Shown here one piece after another: positions 25,344 to 33,662 of a DNA stretch of 50,345 nucleotides (position 1 is its first letter; each line of letters starts with the position of its first letter). The notes below the pieces were generated by a model, which was not told the origin of the DNA, ran no database searches, and was given only the letters and a program-made list of their open reading frames with translations. Source of the stretch: Butyrivibrio sp. (GTDB taxonomy: Bacteria > Bacillota > Clostridia > Lachnospirales > Lachnospiraceae); assembly GCA_024697425.1 (NCBI GenBank), contig JAILFT010000076.1:1-50345 (forward strand), written 5' to 3'. The translations under genes were made by a program, and so were the position numbers.

Positions 25344-27824
25344 ATGAAACCAGAAGGTAACAACAAAAACAGTGCTCTGACGAATTATGTCATTGACAAT
25401 ATAGACGTTGCCATTAAGAAGGGATGGATACAGGTGTACTATCAGCCTGTCATCCGCACTCTTACCGGGCAGCTTTGCGGGGCAGAATCTCTTGCCAGAT
25501 GGATCGATCCGGAGGTTGGGTTCCTTGCGCCCGATCAGTTTATCAGTGCCCTTGAGGACAGCAGGCAGATACAAAAGCTTGATTGTTTTATTGTGGATAC
25601 TGTATGCCGCCACATCTCCGAGCGTATGTCAGAGGGGCTTCCTACAGTTCCCGTCTCAGTTAATTTCTCAAGACTTGATTTTGAAACAACAGATATGCTG
25701 AAGGTTGTGGAATATGCCGTTGATCGGTACGACATTCCAAGAGACAGCATTCATATAGAGATCACCGAGAGCATGATAGCATCCGATGCAGAGCTGATGG
25801 AGAAGGTTATTGAGAATTTCAGAGGCGCAGGCTACGAGGTGTGGATGGATGACTTCGGAAGCGGATATTCATCCCTGACTCTTTTGAAGGATTATCAGTT
25901 TGATACCATGAAGCTGGATATGGGATTCCTTCGAACTTTCACTGAAAGGTCAAAGGCTATCATTACTTCCACCGTTAACATGGCCAAGGACATCGGGATA
26001 ATGACTCTGGCAGAGGGTGTTGAGACCCAGGAGCAGGTAGATTTTCTGATGAGCATTGGCTGCGGTAAGCTGCAGGGATATTATTACGGAAAGCCCATGC
26101 CCATTGATGAGTTTTTTGAGCATATGGAAGAGAACGGGATAGTCATGGAAGAGCGGGGGTGGCGCCATTACTATGAAGTTGCCAGCTCTACGGCAAGGCA
26201 CAGTGATGAACCCCTGGAGATCTTAGAGGACGATGGAAAAGAGTTTGTGACGCTGTTCATGAACGAGCCCTATAAGAAGCAGATATTCCCGAGGACTCTG
26301 TCATCCCAGGAAGCAGATCGGCTTATCTATCATACTAATTCGCCGCTTCTGAAAAAATACAGGGAATATGCCAATACCATTGAGCGGACCAAAAACACAG
26401 AGACCTTCTACTACACCAATAACGGCAATATCATGAAATTCACCGGTGTGCTTATTGCCGAGAACTCCGGAAAATATCTTATAAAGGGAGCTATCTGGAA
26501 TATCTCCTCGGACAGCAATGTCACAAAGAGGAACAGCGTTGATTTCAAACTCAAGGAGCTTAATCACCTGTATGAAGTGGTCCTTCAGATAAATCCGGAT
26601 AAAAACAAGGCCGTTCCTTTACTTGGAAAATTCGGCTACGGTTCGGGAACCGCTATTTATGAGACGGATCTGGACATCAAGGTCAGAATGTTCAGGGACG
26701 ATATTATTGATCCCGAGGATAAAGTCAAATATATTGATTTTATGGACTTTGACACCATAAACCAAAGGATAGAAGCTTCAGGAAAGGGATTTGTTGAGAA
26801 CGTTTTCAGAGTTAAGCAGGAAGACGGAAGTTACAGATTTAAAGAGATTTCCGTTATGATAATTCCCGGCACCGGCGGCAAGGAATATCTTTATTGCATG
26901 AAGGAAATACCGGATAATGCAGGCGACTTTATTTCCGAATCGGAAAAGCTCAAAATCTCTTCCGGGAAAGAAGGTCCTATCAGCGCCGAAAGCATTCATG
27001 CCAGGTTGTTTGAAAACTTTGCAGGGTATTCTTCCATCATGTTTTTCTGGAAGGATGCAAATAGACGTTATCTGGGAGCAAGTGCCGCTTTTCTTAAGTA
27101 TTTTGGTTTGACTTCAGTGAACGAAATTGTTGGAAAGACCGGTAATGATACCAACTGGGCTGTAGACGGAGTGGGATATGCTGAGAATGAAATGGAAGTT
27201 CTGGAAAAAGGCCGTTCCATCAAAAACGCACCGGCTCAGTGCATCATAGACGGAGTGATCCATAACATTATTTATAACAAGGCTCCCATTTATGAAAATG
27301 GCGAGATTGTCGGCATCATGGGTTACATAATTGATGCGGACATTGAATCAGACAGGATGGACGCCCTTTATGAGATTGGAAAGATAGACAGATCTACCGG
27401 CCTTATGAATGCAAAGGGATTCATCGGGGCGCTGGTGGATTACTCCATTCAGTACGATGATTATAACAGAGACTTCGGCCTGATTATAATCCGCAATGAG
27501 AAATATGATCGTATTGTAAGTACCTATGGCGGTAAATTTGCAGACAGGCTTTCAAGAAGAATAGGAGAAATCCTGGTGGAGGGAACGCCTGCGAACTGTG
27601 CTGTTGCCAGAGTCAAGGAGGGAGAATTTGCAGTCCTGGCTTATATGGATGACAGCAAAAAGCTTGAAGCTCTGACGCAGGACCTTCGACAGAAAGTTGA
27701 AGGTATCAGAGAACTTGAGGGCAACAGCGTTACCGTAAAGGTAAGATCCGGGTGCAATCTTCGCAGTGCTGAAGGCATCACTGATGTCAATATGTACCAT
27801 GTGATCCGGGGAAGCCTTAGCTAG
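25344..27824 (+). CDS. EAL-PAS-degenerate GGDEF protein (c-di-GMP phosphodiesterase-like)
   Basis: 826 residues from the ATG at 25344, chosen because TTGGAG lies at correct spacing; the frame is open 19 codons further up without a ribosome site. Order: EAL domain at the N-terminus (about 12-265) with ESL in place of EAL (residues 48-50), HIEITES, WMDDFGSGYSSL, KLDM and LAEGVETQEQ, so the other metal and catalytic residues are kept; a middle sensor region (270-545); a PAS domain (about 550-670); and a C-terminal GGDEF-like domain (about 675-826) in which the signature is KEGEF. It lacks membrane helices, so it is cytosolic. Likely function: c-di-GMP hydrolysis with PAS control; the GGDEF half is probably not a cyclase. 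Confidence 0.88.
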   Translation: MKPEGNNKNSALTNYVIDNIDVAIKKGWIQVYYQPVIRTLTGQLCGAESLARWIDPEVGFLAPDQFISALEDSRQIQKLDCFIVDTVCRHISERMSEGLPTVPVSVNFSRLDFETTDMLKVVEYAVDRYDIPRDSIHIEITESMIASDAELMEKVIENFRGAGYEVWMDDFGSGYSSLTLLKDYQFDTMKLDMGFLRTFTERSKAIITSTVNMAKDIGIMTLAEGVETQEQVDFLMSIGCGKLQGYYYGKPMPIDEFFEHMEENGIVMEERGWRHYYEVASSTARHSDEPLEILEDDGKEFVTLFMNEPYKKQIFPRTLSSQEADRLIYHTNSPLLKKYREYANTIERTKNTETFYYTNNGNIMKFTGVLIAENSGKYLIKGAIWNISSDSNVTKRNSVDFKLKELNHLYEVVLQINPDKNKAVPLLGKFGYGSGTAIYETDLDIKVRMFRDDIIDPEDKVKYIDFMDFDTINQRIEASGKGFVENVFRVKQEDGSYRFKEISVMIIPGTGGKEYLYCMKEIPDNAGDFISESEKLKISSGKEGPISAESIHARLFENFAGYSSIMFFWKDANRRYLGASAAFLKYFGLTSVNEIVGKTGNDTNWAVDGVGYAENEMEVLEKGRSIKNAPAQCIIDGVIHNIIYNKAPIYENGEIVGIMGYIIDADIESDRMDALYEIGKIDRSTGLMNAKGFIGALVDYSIQYDDYNRDFGLIIIRNEKYDRIVSTYGGKFADRLSRRIGEILVEGTPANCAVARVKEGEFAVLAYMDDSKKLEALTQDLRQKVEGIRELEGNSVTVKVRSGCNLRSAEGITDVNMYHVIRGSLS

Positions 27825-27853
27825 CGCGGATTTTACTCCGTCATTTTTTACCA

Positions 27854-27882
27854 TTGAAATTTTGATCAAAAAAGTGTATGTT
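27854..27882 (+). promoter_or_regulatory. Promoter of the purine operon leader
   Basis: TTGAAA (27854-27859), 17 bases, TATGTT (27877-27882). The predicted start near 27889-27890 coincides with the 5' edge of the riboswitch P1 stem. Confidence 0.65.
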
Positions 27883-27889
27883 ATATGTG

Positions 27890-27966
27890 TCTGTACAACT
27901 GGCGGATAAGTGGGTAACCACATGGGAGTACAGATTTATAATGAATAGTCGACCGCCTGGGCAACC
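27890..27966 (+). ncRNA. ZTP (pfl) riboswitch
   Basis: It matches the pfl/ZTP consensus. P1 is TCTGTAC (27890-27896) with GTACAGA (27928-27934). The internal ACTGGCGGATAA is followed by hairpin GTGG-gtaa-CCAC (27910-27921) and TGGGAG. The second domain contains the conserved CCGCCTGGGCAAC (27953 on). GGCGG (27901-27905) can form the pseudoknot with CCGCC (27953-27957). ZTP riboswitches turn on purine and folate genes when 10-formyl-THF runs short, and the downstream genes are AICAR transformylase and IMP cyclohydrolase, which fits. Confidence 0.95.
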
Positions 27967-27995
27967 GCTGATTGGTATGCTCAGGCGGTTTTTTT
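27953..27995 (+). terminator. Riboswitch-controlled terminator
   Basis: CCGCCTGGGCA pairs with TGCTCAGGCGG (one G-U) and is followed by seven T. The left arm is the same CCGCC that forms the aptamer pseudoknot, so ligand binding and termination exclude each other: ZTP bound should mean read-through. Confidence 0.93.
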
Positions 27996-27998
27996 CGC

Positions 27999-28113
27999 GT
28001 GAAGCAGAGTCATGCAGTTACATGCATGTGCATGCTCGCATGCAGACATACATGTAACTATATGACGAGCAACGCGAACGAGGAAATGCGCAGCATTTTC
28101 GAGTCTGCTTCAC
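27999..28113. repeat. Nested palindromic element (REP/MITE-like) in the purine leader
   Basis: Outer ends GTGAAGCAGA (27999-28008) and TCTGCTTCAC (28104-28113) are perfect inverted repeats. Inside are AGTTACATG (28016-28024) with CATGTAACT (28051-28059), TGCATG-CTCG-CATGCA (28029-28044) and AAATGC-gca-GCATTT (about 28084-28098). The 115 bases would fold as a branched RNA or cruciform between terminator and ribosome site. No open frame lies within it. Confidence 0.8.
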
Positions 28114-28140
28114 TGTACAATACACATTAAGGAGGAGAAC

Positions 28141-28863
28141 ATGGTAGATTTAGCAAAAGAGATCAGAAGCACCAGCTATCCCGGAAGAGGAATCGTGATT
28201 GGAAGATCCGAGGATGGAAAGTATGCGGTATGTGCATATTTCATCATGGGAAGAAGTGAGAATTCCCGCAACAGAGTGTTCGTGTGGGAGGACGATGGAA
28301 TCCGCACAGAGGCATTTGACCCTTCAAAGATGGAGGATCCCAGCCTTATCATCTATGCTCCCGTAAGAGTTCGCGGCAACTCAACCATCGTTACCAACGG
28401 TGACCAGACCGATACTGTTTACGAGCTTATGCAGGCAGGGCAGAGCTTTGAAGAGGCTTTAAGAACAAGAGAGTTTGAGCCTGATGCCCCCAACTATACC
28501 CCCAGAATTTCAGGTATCATGAACGTCAAGGACGGGGAGTATGATTTCGCACTTTCAATCCTTAAGAGTGATCACGGCGATCCTTCAAGATGCCAGAGAT
28601 TTACCTACAGCTACGACAAGCCCAAGGCTGGTGAAGGATATTTCATCCACACCTACATGGGAGACGGCAATCCTCTTCCCAGCTATGAGGGAGAGCCCAC
28701 TCTGGTAAACATTTCCGGTGATATCGACAAGTTCACAAACACTGTATGGGAAGCACTGAATTTAGATAATAAGGTATCTCTTTTCACCAGATACATTAAC
28801 ATCGAGACCGGCGCTGTAGATAGCAGGATCATCAACAAGAACGTTAAAGGAGAGAAGGCATGA
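28141..28863 (+). CDS. IMP cyclohydrolase (stand-alone, PurO-type)
   Basis: 240 residues of the IMP_cyclohyd family, which closes the ring of FAICAR to give IMP, the last step of purine synthesis. It shows the family N-terminus SYPGRGIVIGRSEDGKYAVCAYFIMGRS-NSRNRVF and VRVRGNSTIVTNGDQTD. It is unrelated to the usual bifunctional PurH N-terminal domain and is better known from archaea and some Clostridia. A strong ribosome site AAGGAGGAG precedes the ATG. Its stop overlaps the start of the AICAR transformylase gene (ATGA, 28860-28863), so both are made together under the ZTP riboswitch. Confidence 0.92.
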   Translation: MVDLAKEIRSTSYPGRGIVIGRSEDGKYAVCAYFIMGRSENSRNRVFVWEDDGIRTEAFDPSKMEDPSLIIYAPVRVRGNSTIVTNGDQTDTVYELMQAGQSFEEALRTREFEPDAPNYTPRISGIMNVKDGEYDFALSILKSDHGDPSRCQRFTYSYDKPKAGEGYFIHTYMGDGNPLPSYEGEPTLVNISGDIDKFTNTVWEALNLDNKVSLFTRYINIETGAVDSRIINKNVKGEKA

Positions 28864-30038
28864 AAGAGTTAGCACTTAAATACGGATGTAACCCCAATCA
28901 GAAACCCTCAAGAGTATATATGGAGAACGGTCAGGACCTGCCTATTGAGGTTCTCAACGGCAGACCCGGCTTCATCAACCTTCTGGATGCTTTCAACGGC
29001 TGGCAGCTGGTATCAGAGCTCAAGAAGGCTACAGGCCTTCCCGCAGCAACTTCCTTCAAGCACGTATCTCCTGCAGGTGCTGCTGTGGGCACACCTCTTA
29101 CCGATATCGAGAAAAAGATATATTGGGTAGAGGACCTTGGCGAGTTGAGCCCCCTTGCAAATGCCTATGCAAGAGCCAGAGGTGCAGACAGAATGTCATC
29201 CTTCGGTGACTTCATTTCCCTTTCCGATGTGTGCGATGTAGACACAGCAAGACTTGTAAAAAGAGAAGTCTCAGACGGAATCATTGCTCCCGGCTATACA
29301 GACGAGGCACTTGAACTCCTTAAGGCCAAGAAGGGCGGCAACTACGCTGTTATCAAGATCGATCCCGACTATGTTCCCGAGGCAATCGAGAAGAAGCAGG
29401 TATTCGGTGTTACTTTCGAGCAGGGACACAATTTCATCGAGATAAATGACGACATGTTCAAGAATATCGTTACAGACAACAAGGATCTTCCCGAGTCTGC
29501 AATCATCGACCTTAAGATCGCGCTGATCACACTTAAGTATACTCAGTCCAATTCCGTATGCTACGTAAAGGGCGGACAGGCCATCGGTATCGGTGCAGGA
29601 CAGCAGTCCAGGATCCACTGCACAAGACTTGCAGGTTCCAAGGCCGATAACTGGTTCCTTCGTCAGGCACCGCAGGTTCTTAACCTTCCTTTCCTTGATA
29701 CCATCAAGCGTCCCGACAGAGACAACGCCATTGACCTTTACATCGGCGCTGACTATATGGATGTTCTTGCAGATGGTAAGTGGCAGAATATCTTCAAGGA
29801 GAAGCCTGCTGTATTTACAGAAGCTGAGAAGAGAGCATGGCTTGATAAGAACACTGACGTGGCTCTTGGTTCAGATGCCTTCTTCCCCTTCGGCGATAAC
29901 ATCGAGAGAGCCTATAAGAGCGGCGTTAAGTATGTAGCTCAGCCCGGCGGATCCGTAAGAGATGACAATGTTATCGAGGCTGCAAACAGCCACGACATGG
30001 TTATGGCATTTACAGGACTTAGATTGTTCCATCATTGA
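28860..30038 (+). CDS. AICAR transformylase (stand-alone PurH C-terminal half)
   Basis: 392 residues, equal to the transformylase part of PurH, using 10-formyl-THF to formylate AICAR to FAICAR. Motifs: LKYGCNPNQKPSR, the catalytic Lys-His in TSFKHVSPAGAA, IKYTQSNSVCYVKGGQAIGIGAGQQSR-like block (seen as LKYTQSNSVCY then GIGAGQQSRIHC), SDAFFPFGDNIERA and the closing QPGGSVRDD. No MGS-like N-terminal cyclohydrolase domain is present; that activity is supplied by the preceding gene. The four-base overlap with it indicates coupled translation. The transcript ends at the hairpin at 30083. Confidence 0.95.
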   Translation: MKELALKYGCNPNQKPSRVYMENGQDLPIEVLNGRPGFINLLDAFNGWQLVSELKKATGLPAATSFKHVSPAGAAVGTPLTDIEKKIYWVEDLGELSPLANAYARARGADRMSSFGDFISLSDVCDVDTARLVKREVSDGIIAPGYTDEALELLKAKKGGNYAVIKIDPDYVPEAIEKKQVFGVTFEQGHNFIEINDDMFKNIVTDNKDLPESAIIDLKIALITLKYTQSNSVCYVKGGQAIGIGAGQQSRIHCTRLAGSKADNWFLRQAPQVLNLPFLDTIKRPDRDNAIDLYIGADYMDVLADGKWQNIFKEKPAVFTEAEKRAWLDKNTDVALGSDAFFPFGDNIERAYKSGVKYVAQPGGSVRDDNVIEAANSHDMVMAFTGLRLFHH

Positions 30039-30082
30039 TAACGAGTCACCCAAGACTCTTTTTCCCTCATACTACATCCCAA

Positions 30083-30114
30083 AAAAGACGGGCACCTTCC
30101 GGTGTCCGTCTTTT
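30083..30114 (+). terminator. Terminator of the purine operon
   Basis: AAAAGACGGGCACC-TTCC-GGTGTCCGTCTTTT, a 14-bp stem with one G-U pair and a four-base loop. It is symmetrical in A and T runs, so it could also stop minus-strand transcripts from the UPF0340 gene. Confidence 0.92.
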
Positions 30115-30167
30115 GATGTGCGCGCTTTGCAACGTGCGTTCATTGATATTCATTTACATATATTTAT

Positions 30168-30731
30168 TTACATAAGCTTCTCGTCGTAGATGGCTCTCTG
30201 GCCGCCTACATATTTCGGCCTGTGGCGGGCGCAGATGATAGGTGCCTCGCCGATCTTTCGAAGTGAAATCCTGATGGGGACCGCTACGGCGTGCATGTGC
30301 ATGCCTATCATGGTTCCGCCGATATCGATTCCGGCATCAGCCCGGCCACCTATATTTTCAACCAGCACAGGATCCTCAAATCTCTCATAGCAGACCGTTC
30401 CGAAGGCCCCACCGGCGTGGTTGGGCTGAGGTATCGCATTTACCTGCTCAAAGCCGTATTTCTCCATGGCAGCTCTTTCTATCACAAGAGCTCTGTTGAG
30501 GTGTTCACAGCACTGAGCTGCAGCATATATACCATTCTCCTTGAGTACGGGTATGATCCCGTCGTATACCGAGTTTGCAGAATCCATGTTGGTCGCGGTG
30601 CCGATCTGGTCTCCCAGTATCTCACTGGATGAACATCCTATCACAAATATAGAACCCTCTTTGAGCCTGGCCTGCTTAAGTATCTCGGTAACGGCTTGTC
30701 TGCTCTGTGCGGTTATCTCTTCAAAATTCAT
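30168..30731 (-). CDS. UPF0340 (YwlG/TIGR01440) family protein
   Basis: 187 residues, full length for UPF0340, a conserved Firmicutes family without an assigned reaction. Recognisable blocks: FVIGCSSSEILGDQIGTATN, AQCCEHLNRALV with a Cys-Cys-Glu-His cluster, PQPNHAGGAFGT, DAGIDIGGTMIGMHMHAV and the C-terminal ARHRPKYVGGQRA. The cluster of Cys, His and Glu hints at metal or nucleotide binding, but this is unproven. It lies 41 bases after the ECF S-component gene on the same strand and probably shares its transcript. Confidence 0.9.
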   Translation of the reverse strand: MNFEEITAQSRQAVTEILKQARLKEGSIFVIGCSSSEILGDQIGTATNMDSANSVYDGIIPVLKENGIYAAAQCCEHLNRALVIERAAMEKYGFEQVNAIPQPNHAGGAFGTVCYERFEDPVLVENIGGRADAGIDIGGTMIGMHMHAVAVPIRISLRKIGEAPIICARHRPKYVGGQRAIYDEKLM

Positions 30732-30772
30732 GGATTTATCCCTACCTGTAAAAAGTATTTGGATATATCCGG

Positions 30773-31318
30773 TCAGTTAAGCTCCATTTTTCTGAAGATT
30801 CCAAGAAGCCCGGCTTTAAAGCAAAGAAGCAGTGATCCAACTACTCCCAGCAGTGCCTGAGCTATCTCGAAAGGAAGCTTGATCATGGCATATTCGAATG
30901 TGCTGTAGACAAATGTTTTGCCCAGGGTATATCCAACTACCATTATAACAGCACCTACCAAAGTTGCCACCAGTGATCTTGAAAATTGTATTTTTCCTGA
31001 TTCCTTTTGTCCGGAATGGGCGATCAGAGATATCACAACAGCCTGAAGTCCGTGGGTTACCAGTGATACGAACATGGGCAGGGGATAGAAGATCATATCT
31101 CCGATAAAAGAACCAACGCCTCCCACTATAAATGCGGCGATGGGGTCCAAAAGAAGCGACGCTGTGCAGATTATAAGATCGCACAGATACAGGTGTCCGC
31201 CGGGAACGGGAATAGAGAATATTGACATGGACATGACGATGTTAAGAGCCATGAACAGTCCTGTGACGGTAAGCCATCGTACCCGGTTCTTTTCCTTTAG
31301 TGAAACAGATTTTTCCAT
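30773..31318 (-). CDS. ECF transporter substrate-binding S component, substrate unknown
   Basis: 181 residues with five to six hydrophobic helices. The loop GGHLYLCDLIICTASLLLDPIAAFIVGGVGSFIGDMIFYP is typical of vitamin-type ECF S components of the HmpT/PdxU/QueT kind, which pair with shared ECF-A, A' and T subunits coded elsewhere. The substrate could be a vitamin such as pyridoxine or a thiamine pyrimidine; nothing here decides it. AGGAGGAGA lies before the ATG. A 13-base palindrome just upstream may be an operator. The gene is separated from the divergent GGDEF-EAL gene by 190 bases. Confidence 0.85.
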   Translation of the reverse strand: MEKSVSLKEKNRVRWLTVTGLFMALNIVMSMSIFSIPVPGGHLYLCDLIICTASLLLDPIAAFIVGGVGSFIGDMIFYPLPMFVSLVTHGLQAVVISLIAHSGQKESGKIQFSRSLVATLVGAVIMVVGYTLGKTFVYSTFEYAMIKLPFEIAQALLGVVGSLLLCFKAGLLGIFRKMELN

Positions 31319-31330
31319 ACTTATCTCCTC

Positions 31331-31352
31331 CTAGCCAATTTAATTGGGTTAG
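31331..31352. promoter_or_regulatory. Palindromic candidate operator of the ECF S-component gene
   Basis: CCAATT-T-AATTGG (31335-31347) is a perfect odd-centred palindrome with flanking CTAG/GTTAG half-matches. On the minus strand it lies between a -10-like TATATT/TATTAT and the ribosome site, where a bound repressor would block initiation. Confidence 0.55.
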
Positions 31353-31467
31353 TCATAATATACACCTATTTATCAGCATAGAAAAGTAAAACAATCTTAT
31401 CGCCGGAGTTTATTTTTGCTTAATTCTTTACATAGATACTTCACTACTTTGGGGTACGTAATTATGT

Positions 31468-31473
31468 TATAAT
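31468..31473 (+). promoter_or_regulatory. -10 box of the GGDEF-EAL gene
   Basis: A perfect TATAAT, 35 bases before the GTG start. No good -35 is seen at normal spacing. Confidence 0.6.
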
Positions 31474-31508
31474 GTATACGTGGTAGTGTCGAATAAAGAG
31501 GGCATGAC

Positions 31509-33644
31509 GTGGGAAATTCCGGGTTATCTGAAATCGAGAACCATGAACATATTGATGAACTCACCGGGTTCCTTAAGCTGAACGGAATTCTGAGCCATAT
31601 TCAGAGCTATGGCCAGGAGGATGAAAAGGCCGGTGTTGTCATAATCTATCTGAATGTTATGAATTTCAAGACCTTCAACAAGCGTTACGGCTTTGCCGGA
31701 GGTAATGAGTTTCTTAAGGGGCTTGCAGCTGAGATTCGTAGCATCTTTCCTGATGAGCTGGTGGCCCGCACAGGGGGCGATCACTTCATTATTTACGGAA
31801 GATCACTTGAGGAAAAAGAAATACTGGACAGACTGTCAAAACTTCGCGAGGCTTCGGTAAAACACGAGAAGGCGCTTCCCATGCGCATTAAGGCTGGCAT
31901 TTACCTTGCTTCGGGGAATGAGGAAGACCCTGTTGTTTCCGTTGACAGAGCCAAGATTGCCTGTGATGACATTATAAGAGTCTACGATAAATATGATAAT
32001 TTCTACAATGACGAGCTCGACAAGAAGAATGAGCTTCGTCAGTACGTTATAGATAATTTTGAGAGCGCTTTCCAAAAGAGATATTTCAAGGTTTATTACC
32101 AGAAGGAAGTCAGAGCCATGACAGGCAAGGTCTGCGGCTATGAGGCACTTGCCAGATGGCAGGACCCTGTTATGGGGCTTATTTCTCCTGCTATTTTCGT
32201 GGAGGTTTTAGAGAGTGTTCATCTTGTGCACAAGCTTGACACCTACATTATATATCAGGTGTGCTCTGATCTTCGGGATGACATAGACAGCGGATATTCG
32301 GTTGAACCGATCTCGGTCAACCTTTCCCAGCTTGATTTTGAGCTGTGCGATATTCTGACCGAGGTGGACAAGTGTCGGGAAACATTTGATATTCCCAAGA
32401 GCCTTCTTCACATAGAGATCACCGAGAGCGCCATTGCCTTCGGAGCTGATTTCCTTGGAGATGAGATACGAAGATTCAGGGAGGCGGGATATGAAGTCTG
32501 GATGGATGACTTCGGCGCAGGCTACAGCTCCCTTAACAACCTTAAGAACTACGACTTTGATGTCCTTAAGATTGATATGAATTTCCTCAGGTCCTTTGAG
32601 AACAACAAGAGGTCCCATGTCATCCTGGCAGCCATAGTCAACATGGCCAAGGAACTTGGAATACATACCCTTGCAGAGGGTGTTGAGACTAAAGAACAGT
32701 ATGAATTTCTTAAGAATATAGGCTGCGAGAAGTTGCAGGGATACCTTTTCGGAAAGCCAAAGCCCGTGGATGATTTTGACAGGGAAGCAGAGCTCACACC
32801 TGAGTTTTGTGAGGACTACACTTACAGTTATTACTACGAGGCCATCGGCGAGATCAACCTTCTTGGAAACACTCCTTTAAGGGCAAAAGAGATGATAGTG
32901 AAGAATAACATTCCCATAGCAATAACAGAGCTTTTGGGGACTATACCCCAGATCCTTTATGCCAACGATGCATATCTTAGCGTTATCAGTTCCCTGGGCT
33001 TTTCAAGTCTTGAGGAGATAAATGCCTTTTATGCACTCCACAGCGATCTTCCGGAACTGGACAAATTTGTTCATGCGGTAAGACAGGCGGAGGAATCCCC
33101 TGACCATAGAATAAGAATAAACACAATATCAAACGGATCCATCGTTGATAACAAGATAAGGTTCCTCTCAAGGCATGGTGATACGGCAGTTTTTGCCATA
33201 GTGACCAGAAACACTTCTCTTAACAATCAGGCCGATCTGTCTGAGGACCTTCAGGTGGCAATGGCCCACGTGTTTAACCAGTATTTCAGAGTTGACCTTT
33301 TTGATGACTACGGAAAAGTTGATAATATCTACCTCAATGCAAATCAGAGGTCTGTGGCTGATGTGGAAAATGACGCGGTGAAGGCTGTGAGCTATTATGC
33401 CGAACTGTATCTTTTCCCTGAAGACAGAGAACGTTTCAAAAATCTCTATTACATCCCTACAGTCAGGGAGAGAGTCAGGGAGTCCGGCGGCGACTATCTG
33501 GTTGAGTATTTTCGTTCCGGCATGCCGGAGGATAACGGCAGAATGCAGATGTACATGATCCTGCCCTTCTACTATAATGGTAAGTGGAAATATATCTCAT
33601 GTTGCAGATATGCGGATGAGTTAAAGGACGATTATTTGAAATAA
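31509..33644 (+). CDS. Degenerate GGDEF-EAL protein with C-terminal PAS-like region
   Basis: 711 residues from a GTG at 31509, which has AGAGGG upstream at good spacing. Residues 15-165 are a GGDEF domain with signature GGDHF (89-93), in which the fourth position is His instead of Glu; this argues against cyclase activity but not against GTP binding. Residues 180-430 are an EAL domain with all hallmarks: YEALARW (EAL 212-214), HIEITES, WMDDFGAGYSSL, LKIDM, LAEGVETKEQ. The last 280 residues look like PAS-type sensor modules. No membrane helix is seen. It should hydrolyse c-di-GMP. The EAL domain closely resembles the one at 25344, so the two are probably paralogues. AddB follows after 18 bases. 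Confidence 0.9.
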   Translation: MGNSGLSEIENHEHIDELTGFLKLNGILSHIQSYGQEDEKAGVVIIYLNVMNFKTFNKRYGFAGGNEFLKGLAAEIRSIFPDELVARTGGDHFIIYGRSLEEKEILDRLSKLREASVKHEKALPMRIKAGIYLASGNEEDPVVSVDRAKIACDDIIRVYDKYDNFYNDELDKKNELRQYVIDNFESAFQKRYFKVYYQKEVRAMTGKVCGYEALARWQDPVMGLISPAIFVEVLESVHLVHKLDTYIIYQVCSDLRDDIDSGYSVEPISVNLSQLDFELCDILTEVDKCRETFDIPKSLLHIEITESAIAFGADFLGDEIRRFREAGYEVWMDDFGAGYSSLNNLKNYDFDVLKIDMNFLRSFENNKRSHVILAAIVNMAKELGIHTLAEGVETKEQYEFLKNIGCEKLQGYLFGKPKPVDDFDREAELTPEFCEDYTYSYYYEAIGEINLLGNTPLRAKEMIVKNNIPIAITELLGTIPQILYANDAYLSVISSLGFSSLEEINAFYALHSDLPELDKFVHAVRQAEESPDHRIRINTISNGSIVDNKIRFLSRHGDTAVFAIVTRNTSLNNQADLSEDLQVAMAHVFNQYFRVDLFDDYGKVDNIYLNANQRSVADVENDAVKAVSYYAELYLFPEDRERFKNLYYIPTVRERVRESGGDYLVEYFRSGMPEDNGRMQMYMILPFYYNGKWKYISCCRYADELKDDYLK

Positions 33645-33662
33645 CGGGGATAGGATCAGGGT

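Larger units (their letters stand above)
27825..28140. other. 316-base leader interval of the purine operon
   Basis: No gene. It holds, in order, a promoter, a ZTP riboswitch, its terminator, a folded interspersed repeat and the ribosome site AAGGAGGAG of the next gene. Confidence 0.9.
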
